A program made the translations under genes and the position numbers. A DNA stretch of 64,000 nt from Leptolyngbyaceae cyanobacterium (GTDB lineage: Bacteria; Cyanobacteriota; Cyanobacteriia; Cyanobacteriales; Aerosakkonemataceae), in NCBI GenBank assembly GCA_036703985.1, contig DATNQN010000011.1, positions 32,571 to 96,570 on the forward strand. The letters run 5' to 3'. The notes below the pieces were generated by a model. It had not been told where the DNA came from and made no database searches. It was given only the letters and a program-made list of their open reading frames with translations. Each line of letters opens with the position of its first letter. The stretch's first letter is position 1. Shown piece after piece: positions 8,475-16,691 of this stretch.

Positions 8475-9458
8475 TTAAATATTAAAATTTTTCTTAACCC
8501 AATCTACGGCATCTTTTAAAGCGGTTTCTATGGGAGTTTGAGGTAAACCTAATTCTTTGACGGCTTTTGAGGGATCGTAATACATTTTTTGGGTACTCAT
8601 GCGAACGCCATCTAAGGGAACGGAAGGGGTTTTGCCTAAAGGGGCAAGAATTTTTTCGTCAATCCAAGCTACACTGAGGGGTAACCAAGCTGGTACGGTG
8701 TTTTTCGGTGCGGGAATTCCAGTAATTTTGGCAAGTTTATCTAATATTTCTTTGAGGGTAAGGTTTTGGTTTCCTAAGATGTAGCGTTCTCCGGTTTTCC
8801 CTTTTTCTAAAGCTAGCAAATGTCCTCGCGCCACATCTCGCACGTCAATAAAATTTAATCCGGTATCGAGATAAAAAGGCATTTGCTTTTTTAGGAAACG
8901 CAGGATAATATCGCCTGTGGGGGTAGGCTTGATATCCAAAGGGCCGATCGGACTGCTAGGATTAACGATGATGATATCTTGATTTGTTTTTGCTGCTTTG
9001 ATTGCTTCTTGTTCCGCCCAGTATTTAGATTTTTTGTAATCACCGATCAGTTTTTCTACCGGACTTTGATAAGTTTCATCGGCGATACCTGCTTCTTTCA
9101 CTCCGATGGCGGCGACGGAACTGGTGTACACGGTGCGATCGATCCCTGCTTGACGCGCTGCTGCTAAAATGTGGCGGGTTCCCAATACATTATGGCGGTA
9201 AAGTAAATCTTTGTCGGCTTGCCAAAGGGAATAATGAGCAGCTACATGAAATAGTACATCACAACCAGTCATCAAGTGGGATAAATTGGGATCGTTGAGA
9301 TCGCTTTTGACGAGTTCTACATCTATATTATGTAAGTTATCTAAACGGCTATCTGCACGGACTAGTGCTTTTACTTGATATCCTTCTTCGACTAACAAGC
9401 GAACTAAGTTTGCACCGATAAAACCTGTTCCGCCTGTCACAAATGCTGTTTTGGTCAT
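8475..9458 (-). CDS. hpnA: Hopanoid-associated sugar epimerase/dehydratase HpnA
   Basis: A 327-residue NAD-dependent extended short-chain dehydrogenase. The Rossmann motif GGTGFIGANLVRLL is at residues 8-21. CDVLFHVAAHYSLW, YTSSVAAIG, the catalytic-type YKKSK and the block NPSSPIGPLDIKPTPTG match the HpnA family found in hopanoid clusters. The exact substrate is not established; a role in making or editing hopanoid head groups is inferred from context. It runs in the same direction as the RND gene upstream, but a 159-base gap with three palindromes separates them. Confidence 0.88.
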   Translation of the reverse strand: MTKTAFVTGGTGFIGANLVRLLVEEGYQVKALVRADSRLDNLHNIDVELVKSDLNDPNLSHLMTGCDVLFHVAAHYSLWQADKDLLYRHNVLGTRHILAAARQAGIDRTVYTSSVAAIGVKEAGIADETYQSPVEKLIGDYKKSKYWAEQEAIKAAKTNQDIIIVNPSSPIGPLDIKPTPTGDIILRFLKKQMPFYLDTGLNFIDVRDVARGHLLALEKGKTGERYILGNQNLTLKEILDKLAKITGIPAPKNTVPAWLPLSVAWIDEKILAPLGKTPSVPLDGVRMSTQKMYYDPSKAVKELGLPQTPIETALKDAVDWVKKNFNI

Positions 9459-9483
9459 TGTTGATTGCGATGAAAAATTGGTT

Positions 9484-9613
9484 AGTAGTGAGGACTTTAG
9501 TCCTCATTTTGTCCGGGGATAAGGACTGAAGTCCTTACTACGAACTGGGGGAATAAGGACTGAAGTCCTTACTACGAACTGGGGAAGAAAGGACTGAAGT
9601 CCTTACTACGAAC
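9484..9613. repeat. Cluster of AGGACTGAAGTCCT palindromes
   Basis: Three near-identical units AAGGACTGAAGTCCTTACTACGAAC, preceded by a diverged GTAGTGAGGACTTTAGTCCTCAT unit. Related single copies lie at 33786-33836 and 44303-44337. Each unit is a palindrome able to form a short hairpin. The array separates hpnA from the RND gene. Confidence 0.75.
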
Positions 9614-9617
9614 CGAT

Positions 9618-12272
9618 CTAAAATTGTTTACGAGGTTGCCATTCTTCGATCAAATCGTAGACGATGGGAACGACGATTAAGCTGAGGATAGAAGAAGTTA
9701 CTAAACCACCTGCGATCGCAATTGCCATTGGTGCTCGTAATTCCGCACCTGCGCCTAATCCTAAAGCAAGGGGTAACATACCTAATATAGTAGAAACGGT
9801 TGTCATCAAGATTGGTCGAAATCGGACTGGCGCTGCTTTCAGGATGGCATCTGTGCGATTGAACCCGACTTTGCGTAACTGTTTGATGTAATCTACTAGC
9901 AAAATGGCGTTTTTGTTGGCTAAGCCGAGTAAAAACACGAAGCCGATTAAGGATATCATACCAAAATCGCTATTTGTAAATAGTAGTGCCTGGATTGCTC
10001 CCACTAATCCTAGCGGTAATGACAAACAAATAATTAGGGGATCGATCCAACTTTTGAACAAAAATACTAACACTAGAAAAATGCACAAAGCAGATAAAGT
10101 TAAAGTTGTGCCGAAACTGCTAAATACTTCGTTGCTGCGGGCGGAATCTCCTCCTAAATTTAAAGAAATGTCAGGAGGTACGACATTTTTAGCTTCTGCC
10201 AAAATAATATCGGTGGCTTGACCGATGGTGAGATTTTGGCTGAGGTTAGCATTAAGATAAACGGATCGCTTACCGTCGCGATGTTCGATTTGAAAAGGAG
10301 TACCGTCTTCACTCGTTGCACCGGTGATGGTGATATCGACAAATCCCGATATTCTTTCAATTTTTTGTTGGAGTTTGCGGACAGTTTCGCTTAATGTTTG
10401 CAAATTATCGCCTGTTAAGGCAAGTTGCAGTGGTTTTTGTCCGCCAGTATCGACAAATTGAATATCTTCGACGCTGGTAGTTACGCCTGGTAAAGTAGGT
10501 AATTGCTGACGAATTTGGTCTTGGATTTGGGCGGTGTGAAGTTGGCGATCGTCTTTTAATTTGACATAAATATTGCCTCGATTCGGTTCTCCTTGACGAG
10601 AACCTACGACAGTAAAGACTGTTTTTACTTCTGGCGATCGCAAAACTACTTGTTCTAGTTGTTTTGCAACATCGAGAGATTCTTGTAAAGGATTTGCTTC
10701 TTCACCGGCGGAGGATCTCAACCATTCTGGTAAGTAAGCGATCGCTGATATGGGGGCGCGATAGGTAATATTAAATTCACCGCGATCGAGTTTGGGAATA
10801 AAACCTTTGGGAATAAACGGAATTAAAGCTAAACTTCCCACAAAAATTATCATCGCTAAACTGATGACGATTCCCCGATGTTTGAGCGACCAAGCTAACA
10901 GATTTTGATAACCTTGGTTAAAGTTAACCCAAATTCTATTCTCCCGCAAAGAAGGTTGACCACTATTCGGTTTGAGCCAAAATACGGCTAAAACTGGCGA
11001 TAAAGTCCGCGCCACTAGCATAGAGGTAAGCATCGCAGCGGAAACCGTGATGCCGAAAGGTTTGAAAAATTGGCCAATTGTCCCGCTCATTAAGGCAATG
11101 GGCAGAAATACGGCGACTGCGGTTAAAGTGGAGGCAATGACTGGTAATCCCACTTCGTCAGTAGCTAACAGGGCGGCGGTGCGGGGTTTTTCTCCTCGAT
11201 CGATATGGCGCATGATATTCTCGACATCGACGATCGCATCATCGATCACGCTACCGATCACTAATGCTAAAGCTAACAGGGTAATGGTTTCTAGGTTAAA
11301 TCCGTAAATTGCCATCACGATGAACGTTCCCAACAGAGATATCGGGATCGCCAAAGCAGAAATTAATGTTGCTCGCCAGTTCCACAAAAATGGGAAAATA
11401 ACGATCGCAGATAATGCGATCGCTTCTAATAAAGCATCGATGGTAGCTTGAGTAGCGGCGCGGATATACTCTGCTTGAGTAGCGGCTAAGATGAATTGCA
11501 CTTCTGGGAATAAAGACTGCAAGCGGACGACTTCTTTTTCCACCGCCGAAACAACTTCTAATGTATTAGCATCCGCTTTTTTGATTACTTGAAAAGCTAG
11601 GGCGTCTACCCCACCAAAGCTAACTAACGAATCTTGAATAGTAATGAGTGACTGGGAATTACTCTCCTGTTCTCCTTCTGCTTGTGCGCCTAACAGCGAG
11701 ACTTTCAGTACTCCCGGTAACTCAGCGATCGAGGGGAGAATTCTTTCTTGCGCGATTTTAGTTAAATCTGCCAGATTTTGAGAAGGGCTTCGGATCGCGT
11801 AACTGACGGCGGCTGACTCGTTTAAGTTAAAGGGAATCACTTTATAAGTTGACCCTTCTGGCAATTTTAGTTGCTGAAGTTTACTTTCTACTTGCGCGGT
11901 GGATTTTTCTAAGTTTGTCCCCACCGCAAAGGATAAACTAATTACACTCTGGTTGGGGTAGCTGGAGGAACGCACTCGATCTAATTTGGGGATAGACTCC
12001 AGAGATTGTTCGATCGGCTGAGTAAGCTTTGCTTCTGTAGCTGTAGCTTCTGCAAACGGTGCGCTGGCATTTACCACCACCACCGGAAAGGTAATATCGG
12101 GAAACAGGGCATATTTCAGGGAACTGAAAGCCAACAACCCTGCTACGATCGCGGCGATCCAAAAACCGAGTGCGATCCGGGGATGCGCGATCGCCAGCCT
12201 GGAAATATTGAAGAGTTTTCGTAGGGGTATTTTGCGATTTAGCTTTACCATGTTCAAAGAATTAGCCCACAC
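9618..12272 (-). CDS. RND efflux permease, AcrB/HAE1-like, short form
   Basis: Proton-driven inner-membrane transporter of the AcrB type. It has the N-terminal helix and porter start (LKYALFPDITFPVVVVNASAPFA cut across residues 50-72), an early TM bundle with IGSVIDDAIVDVENI (the AcrB motif containing the paired Asp residues), and a C-terminal bundle with GFVFLLGLANKNAILLVD and RFRPILMTT. At 884 residues it is shorter than the usual 1020-1050, so part of the periplasmic porter or docking region is reduced. No membrane-fusion or outer-membrane partner is adjacent. It sits between hpnA and hpnG, where some bacteria have the unrelated-subfamily RND gene hpnN, so lipid or hopanoid transport is a fair guess. 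An ATG at 12251 is an alternative start. Confidence 0.88.
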   Translation of the reverse strand: MWANSLNMVKLNRKIPLRKLFNISRLAIAHPRIALGFWIAAIVAGLLAFSSLKYALFPDITFPVVVVNASAPFAEATATEAKLTQPIEQSLESIPKLDRVRSSSYPNQSVISLSFAVGTNLEKSTAQVESKLQQLKLPEGSTYKVIPFNLNESAAVSYAIRSPSQNLADLTKIAQERILPSIAELPGVLKVSLLGAQAEGEQESNSQSLITIQDSLVSFGGVDALAFQVIKKADANTLEVVSAVEKEVVRLQSLFPEVQFILAATQAEYIRAATQATIDALLEAIALSAIVIFPFLWNWRATLISALAIPISLLGTFIVMAIYGFNLETITLLALALVIGSVIDDAIVDVENIMRHIDRGEKPRTAALLATDEVGLPVIASTLTAVAVFLPIALMSGTIGQFFKPFGITVSAAMLTSMLVARTLSPVLAVFWLKPNSGQPSLRENRIWVNFNQGYQNLLAWSLKHRGIVISLAMIIFVGSLALIPFIPKGFIPKLDRGEFNITYRAPISAIAYLPEWLRSSAGEEANPLQESLDVAKQLEQVVLRSPEVKTVFTVVGSRQGEPNRGNIYVKLKDDRQLHTAQIQDQIRQQLPTLPGVTTSVEDIQFVDTGGQKPLQLALTGDNLQTLSETVRKLQQKIERISGFVDITITGATSEDGTPFQIEHRDGKRSVYLNANLSQNLTIGQATDIILAEAKNVVPPDISLNLGGDSARSNEVFSSFGTTLTLSALCIFLVLVFLFKSWIDPLIICLSLPLGLVGAIQALLFTNSDFGMISLIGFVFLLGLANKNAILLVDYIKQLRKVGFNRTDAILKAAPVRFRPILMTTVSTILGMLPLALGLGAGAELRAPMAIAIAGGLVTSSILSLIVVPIVYDLIEEWQPRKQF

Positions 12273-12555
12273 ATCTTAACTTACTTCGTTTTCTGCTTTT
12301 TTGATGCCATCTGAGTGACAGTTGATTCCCTGGTATCTGGAATAATTTAGCGCTAATTAAATATTTTTGACTAGACTATCGCTTATTATATAAAATGACT
12401 ATCAACCTCTACTGGCAAAATAAAAGAATTTATTATGACTATCTAAGCCATTCATCATAATTCAGTAACTAAAAGAATTTTTTCTTTTGAATTATGGCTG
12501 CTAACTCCTAAAATCTTGCTTGATAAATTTCCAACTACATACATATTTATCTCCC

Positions 12556-13263
12556 ATGATTGATGCTATCTTGGTTCCGCAAGGAGTAGAGTACAAGGCT
12601 GTTTGCCAAGGGTTAAAAAAAATAGAGGCATCATCTTCCGCCAATTCGATACCGTCAGTTTTTGCCATCCCGATCGGGGTTAAACCATTAAGTCGATATC
12701 TGGAAAATTGGCTAAAATCTGGGGAATTAGCAAATATAAAGCAGCCAAAGGTGTTGGTAATGGGTTTATGCGGTAGTCTCTCGTCAAAATATCAAGTGGG
12801 GGATGTCGTAGTTTACCAAAACTGTATGTACGAATCAGATGAAGGTTTGGCGATCGCACAATGCGATATTGCTCTTACAGAACAAATTTTTAACAAACTA
12901 AATCCCGCTGTTTATTGTGTCAGTACTTTAACTAGCGATCGCCTGATTTATTCAGCTTCCCAAAAACGCCGTTTAGGTGATATTTATGGTGCTGAAGTAG
13001 TTGACATGGAAGGATTCGCTGCTGTAAATCTATTGACTAAAGCAAATATCGCAGTAGCAATCTTAAGAGTAGTTAGCGATGATTGCAAACACAATATCCC
13101 CAATCTCACCAGTGCCTTTAGCTCTGATGGTTCACTCAAACCTTGGCCTTTAGCAATTGCTATGTTGCGAAATCCGATCGGTGCAATTCGCTTAATTTAT
13201 GGTTCGCTTCGCGGATTGCAAGTATTAGAAAAAATCTCTACTAAAATCTTGCCACAAGGCTAA
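12556..13263 (+). CDS. hpnG: Hopanoid-associated phosphorylase HpnG
   Basis: A 235-residue member of the purine/uridine phosphorylase and MTA/SAH nucleosidase superfamily. Marker regions are ILVPQGVEYKAV, VLVMGLCGSLSSKYQVGDVV and the nucleoside-binding segment GAEVVDMEGFAAVNLL, followed by VAILRVVSDD. HpnG removes adenine from adenosylhopane to give (phospho)ribosylhopane, the step after HpnH. The ATG at 12556 begins directly at the conserved IDAILVPQG; a TTG 36 bases upstream would add a non-conserved leader. It is divergent from the RND gene across a gap of about 280 bases. Confidence 0.85.
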   Translation: MIDAILVPQGVEYKAVCQGLKKIEASSSANSIPSVFAIPIGVKPLSRYLENWLKSGELANIKQPKVLVMGLCGSLSSKYQVGDVVVYQNCMYESDEGLAIAQCDIALTEQIFNKLNPAVYCVSTLTSDRLIYSASQKRRLGDIYGAEVVDMEGFAAVNLLTKANIAVAILRVVSDDCKHNIPNLTSAFSSDGSLKPWPLAIAMLRNPIGAIRLIYGSLRGLQVLEKISTKILPQG

Positions 13264-13379
13264 AAACCGGGGTTATTACAAATAGCTAAACTTGAAAGTT
13301 TCAATTTTTCGCGCTCGTTATGTAGGTTCTCCAATCTTGTTGGGAATGGTACAAGATGTAAGTCTACTAACTTGTTCAA

Positions 13380-13406
13380 TTAAGGTTAAAAATTTTTTAA
13401 CCTTAA
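13380..13406. terminator. Bidirectional terminator-like hairpin
   Basis: TTAAGGTTAAAAA pairs with TTTTTAACCTTAA around a short centre. It lies between the convergent hpnG and the membrane-protein gene, with U-rich sequence on both strands. Confidence 0.55.
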
Positions 13407-13426
13407 ATGGCATTAAATTATTATGG

Positions 13427-13451
13427 GACAGGGAGATTTACCATCCCTGTC
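13427..13451. terminator. GACAGGGA hairpin
   Basis: GACAGGGA (13427-13434) and TCCCTGTC (13444-13451) form a strong 8-bp stem, 22 bases from the stop of the minus-strand gene. It has no clear T-run. It may act with the hairpin at 13380-13406. Confidence 0.5.
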
Positions 13452-13472
13452 TCAATGGTAACAAATCAATTC

Positions 13473-14015
13473 TCATCTTCGCTCGTATTGAGACTCTACA
13501 GCTATCATACGTTGCTGAACTATATGTTCAAACTGGTAAAGATAAGCTGAAATCACCGTCCATACCAACATACCTGGGCCATATAGCTGTCCTTTCCAAT
13601 TGTAAAACCAGTTCTGGTATTGAGAACCAAACAAAGGATAAAACAAAGCTAAAACAGCAACCGTAAGTAAACTGGATATTACGATTACCAACCACCCATA
13701 CAAACCTTCCCAAACACTCAATAAACTGGGAAAGAATCCGCTAGTTTGTTCGGTTTCTGGTGAACGAAGACTGGGGAAAAATTTAGCCAAAAATAGGTAC
13801 AAAAAATGATGTATGAAAGCGATAATAATAATCGGCGATAATGCAGCTAAGACGCCAGAAAGTACCCAATGTTCCGGTCTCTGTAAAACCCTAGCTAAAA
13901 AGGAACCAAAATCACCAAATATTTTTGAACCAGAAGAAATAAAGTGCAGTAAAAGGTAGAGGACGAAAGCATTCATCCACGCACCAGGATAAGGAATCCA
14001 GGTAGGCCATTTCAT
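13473..14015 (-). CDS. Uncharacterised membrane protein
   Basis: A 180-residue protein with three or four hydrophobic segments (about residues 13-26, 50-75, 105-125 and 145-160). The start PTWIPYPGAWMNAFVLYLL is unusually rich in Pro and aromatics. I do not recognise a named family. It runs in the same direction as hpnB, 86 bases downstream of it, so it could be co-transcribed and share a membrane-lipid role. That is inference from position only. Confidence 0.6.
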   Translation of the reverse strand: MKWPTWIPYPGAWMNAFVLYLLLHFISSGSKIFGDFGSFLARVLQRPEHWVLSGVLAALSPIIIIAFIHHFLYLFLAKFFPSLRSPETEQTSGFFPSLLSVWEGLYGWLVIVISSLLTVAVLALFYPLFGSQYQNWFYNWKGQLYGPGMLVWTVISAYLYQFEHIVQQRMIAVESQYERR

Positions 14016-14101
14016 AGGTAAAACTCACGATCTTTGACCGCTATAATAGCCTCTAAATTTCCAGATTATGTAGGTGAAAATACTAGCGCTTGCTACACTA
14101 T

Positions 14102-15283
14102 CTAAGACCGTGTATTAATAGTTACAGGATAAACTCTCCCCTTCCAAGCGCCGCCACGTCCCCGCCAGTGACGCCAAGCTGAATCTAGAGTCATCAGCGT
14201 GTAGAGAAAAGCAATTACAGGTAAACAAAAAGACCATAAAAAAGAACGTTTATACAAGTTAATCGTCGGAAAATAAGCAATTGCCATCAGCAACCAAGTG
14301 AATAACCCTACTACTGCAATTAACCAATTTCCCGTTAACGCACCAGCAATTGCGGCAACTGGAGGAACGATATAAACCAATGTCATACCAATTAACGTTC
14401 CCAGTAACAAAAATGGGGAATAATTCAATTGAGTAAAAGCCGTTCGCGCCACCATATCCCAAATACTAGATAAAGTAGAATAAGTTCGCAAACTGCGCGT
14501 CTCTTGGGTAAGTCCCAACCAAATTTTACCTGGAAATTTCACGGCTTTTGCTAAAGAACAATCATCGATTAATGCTTGTTTAACTACTTCGATACCGCCA
14601 ACTCGATTTAAAGCTTGACGACGAATTAAAATGCAACCCCCGGCGGCGGCGGCGGTGGGATTTTTGGGATTGTTTACCCAAGGAAATGGATAAAGTTTTT
14701 GAAAGAAAAAGACGAAAGAAGGAATCAATAATTTTTCCCAAAAACTTTCACATCGCAAAAGTACCATCAGAGAAACTAAATCTAAATCTTCTTGTTGTGA
14801 TTTAGTAACTAATTGACGCAAGTTAATGTTATGATGTTCGATATCTGCATCGGTTAGTAAAAAATATTCTGGTAGTGGGTTGAGATTTTCCGCGTAACGA
14901 ATACCTTGTTCCATTGCCCACAGTTTACCACTCCAACCCGGTGGCAACGGTTCGCCAAAAATAGCTTTAATTTGCTCGGATTTATTTAATTCTTCAGCAA
15001 CTTTTTGGGCAATTTTTCCCGTATTGTCGGTGCTGTTGTCGTCAACTAGGATGATTTGGAAAGCACCGGGGTATACTTGGGTAAGTAGCGATCGCATTGT
15101 CGCTGGCAAGACATCAGCTTCATTTCTGGCGGGAATCACCGCACAAACATATGGCCATTTTTCTAGTTCTGTCTCTTTCACTTCTAAACGTTGGTTGGCT
15201 TGCCAAAATTGTCCCCAAAAACATAATAGTACCACCCAAATTATTAAAGATAAAATAGCCAATCCCAACCAAATGTAATTCAT
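14102..15283 (-). CDS. hpnB: Hopene-associated glycosyltransferase HpnB (GT2)
   Basis: A 393-residue membrane-anchored family 2 glycosyltransferase. One N-terminal membrane helix (residues 4-24) is followed by the GT-A core: CAVIPARNEADVLP, LVDDNSTDNT, the DxD-type metal site LLTDADIEHH, GGCILIRRQALNRVGG, and the acidic motif LIDDCSLAK. Three or four C-terminal membrane segments follow. HpnB is a recurrent member of hopanoid clusters, and the sugar transferred is not established. The block GEPLPPGWSGKLWAMEQG is typical of this subgroup. It probably heads a short operon with the uncharacterised membrane gene downstream. Confidence 0.85.
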   Translation of the reverse strand: MNYIWLGLAILSLIIWVVLLCFWGQFWQANQRLEVKETELEKWPYVCAVIPARNEADVLPATMRSLLTQVYPGAFQIILVDDNSTDNTGKIAQKVAEELNKSEQIKAIFGEPLPPGWSGKLWAMEQGIRYAENLNPLPEYFLLTDADIEHHNINLRQLVTKSQQEDLDLVSLMVLLRCESFWEKLLIPSFVFFFQKLYPFPWVNNPKNPTAAAAGGCILIRRQALNRVGGIEVVKQALIDDCSLAKAVKFPGKIWLGLTQETRSLRTYSTLSSIWDMVARTAFTQLNYSPFLLLGTLIGMTLVYIVPPVAAIAGALTGNWLIAVVGLFTWLLMAIAYFPTINLYKRSFLWSFCLPVIAFLYTLMTLDSAWRHWRGRGGAWKGRVYPVTINTRS

Positions 15284-15425
15284 TACACCAATCCAAATGA
15301 AATTTGCACAAGAGTTCAGGAGTCTTAATTCAGAATCCAGAAGGTGTAATAATTTGGGATTCTGGCTATCCAGGTTCCTGAAGCCTTTGTTGATAAAATT
15401 TTATAATATTATGACAAATTTAAAA

Positions 15426-15450
15426 TGCGCTCCAGTAATTAGGGAGCGCA
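15426..15450 (-). terminator. Terminator hairpin after the GlsB-like gene
   Basis: TGCGCTCC (15426-15433) pairs with GGAGCGCA (15443-15450). On the minus strand the stem is followed by TTTTAAATTT. It lies about 120 bases beyond the GlsB stop. The rest of this 285-base gap holds no gene that I can see, only an ATTCAGAATCC repeat at about 15327-15348. Confidence 0.55.
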
Positions 15451-15568
15451 AAATAGCAGGAATATGCTAAATAATATTCAGTTGGTAGCAAACGTGGTAA
15501 TATGCTTCTACCTAAGTTATTCAACATCACCACAAAATAATCGCAATTCCAATGGTAGAAACGAAGAT

Positions 15569-15841
15569 TTAACGGTAGGCTCTGCGATTAATCATATTCC
15601 AGATCCAAATCGCCACCAAAGCACCGAGTACGGCGACAAATAAACCGGGTATGCTCAGGCTAGTGGCAGCGAGAGTAAATCTTCCCGTTTGTAATAAGGT
15701 GGCCAAAGTGCCGCCTACAAAAGCACCGATAATACCTAAGATAATTGTACCCAGAATGCCGCCACCTTGATTACCTGGATAGATAGCTTTTGCGATCGCA
15801 CCAGCAAGTAGACCTAAAATTACCCAAGCAATAATATTCAT
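15569..15841 (-). CDS. GlsB/YeaQ/YmgE-family small membrane protein
   Basis: A 90-residue protein with three hydrophobic segments. It has the family pattern IIAWVILGLLAGAIAKAIYPG, then GGILGTIILGIIGAFVGG, and ends in IWIWNMINRRAYR. These transglycosylase-associated or stress-response membrane proteins are induced by stress in several bacteria, and their biochemical role is unknown. Length and glycine pattern are typical. It stands alone between hpnB and a decayed gene. Confidence 0.88.
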   Translation of the reverse strand: MNIIAWVILGLLAGAIAKAIYPGNQGGGILGTIILGIIGAFVGGTLATLLQTGRFTLAATSLSIPGLFVAVLGALVAIWIWNMINRRAYR

Positions 15842-16034
15842 ACAGTTTACTCCTGGATATATTTCATTATTTAATTTAGCAATCTAACAAAAATTTTTCA
15901 TCTCTCTAGGGGTATAAATTTATCTCTCTCTACAATTAACTTAATAAAGCGTTACTTTATTAGTCATGAGGCTATAATTAATCTGATTTTAATATGTATG
16001 TATCAATTTATTCGTTTTTCAATTGCCTAAATAT

Positions 16035-16478
16035 ATGGTTTTTGGACAAAAATCCAAGCAAAAATATTCTAGCTACATAAATCAAAACAGCTTAATAAAA
16101 ACGAACAGAACTATTACTAAAAAAGCTGTATTACCCATAGCGATAGGCATTATTATTGTTAATTAGGCTTCTAGCGCAATTAGTTATTTTCAGGTAATTT
16201 CAGCTTTAAGATCCCAGGCGTTAGAGCAACTAGAAAAATACGTACTGGAACGAGGACAAAGAGAAAAAAAGTATCTTTAAACTAGCCGAAGATAATCATA
16301 CTGTACTTAAACAAGAATTACTAAGAAAACTGCAACAAAGCAGCAATCAAGACCCAAAAGATAGGTTTGAGCAATTAGTTATCAGATATCAAGATGGAGT
16401 AATTCGGAATCGTCCGGAACGTTTTGATGGCAAGCGGCAATCGGGTAATTCCGGTGATGCAGTTCTGCAAAATAAAAG
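16035..16478 (+). pseudogene. Decayed sensor protein N-terminus (kinase/cyclase type)
   Basis: From ATG at 16035 the frame reads MVFGQKSKQKYSSYIN and reaches a membrane-like AVLPIAIGIIIVN, then an in-frame TAG at 16164-16166. Beyond it the frame continues ASSAISYFQVISALRSQALE, then breaks at a run of seven A (16264-16270). In the shifted frame it goes on IFKLAEDNHTVLKQELLRKL and DRFEQLVIRYQDGVIRNRPE. This resembles the cache-type extracellular sensor region of cyanobacterial histidine kinases or cyclases. It ends abruptly at a palindromic repeat at 16482, with no kinase or cyclase domain. Premature stop, frameshift and 3' loss together make it a pseudogene. Confidence 0.7.
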
Positions 16479-16481
16479 GAT

Positions 16482-16514
16482 AGAAACCCAGTTTCTTCAA
16501 GAAATCGGGTTTCT
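16482..16514. repeat. 33-bp GAAACCCGG palindrome, copy 2
   Basis: AGAAACCCAGTTTCTTCAAG and the mirrored arm AAATCGGGTTTCT, with one mismatch per arm against the better copies. It lies at the broken 3' end of the sensor pseudogene. ATTCAGAATTCTGACTCCTG repeats follow at about 16540-16590. Confidence 0.75.
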
Positions 16515-16691
16515 GTGAGAATCAATTCCTAACTTCTGAATTCAGAATTCTGACTCCTGACTCCTGACTTCTGAATTCTCACTTCTGAAATGTTGCTATC
16601 ATATGCCAAGATTTGCGGCTGGGTACGCAAATAGTACTATTAGTGCTTTATGCTACATCCAGATAAGTCAATTGAGAGTGAACGGTAACTT

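Noticed and set aside
9618..12272. Calling the RND gene hpnN
   Set aside because: Its motifs and order are AcrB/HAE1-like, while HpnN belongs to the MMPL-like hopanoid RND family; only the location is similar.
13292..13666. A 124-codon plus-strand frame after hpnG
   Set aside because: It runs through two terminator hairpins and overlaps the opposite-strand membrane-protein gene by nearly 200 bases; no family resemblance.
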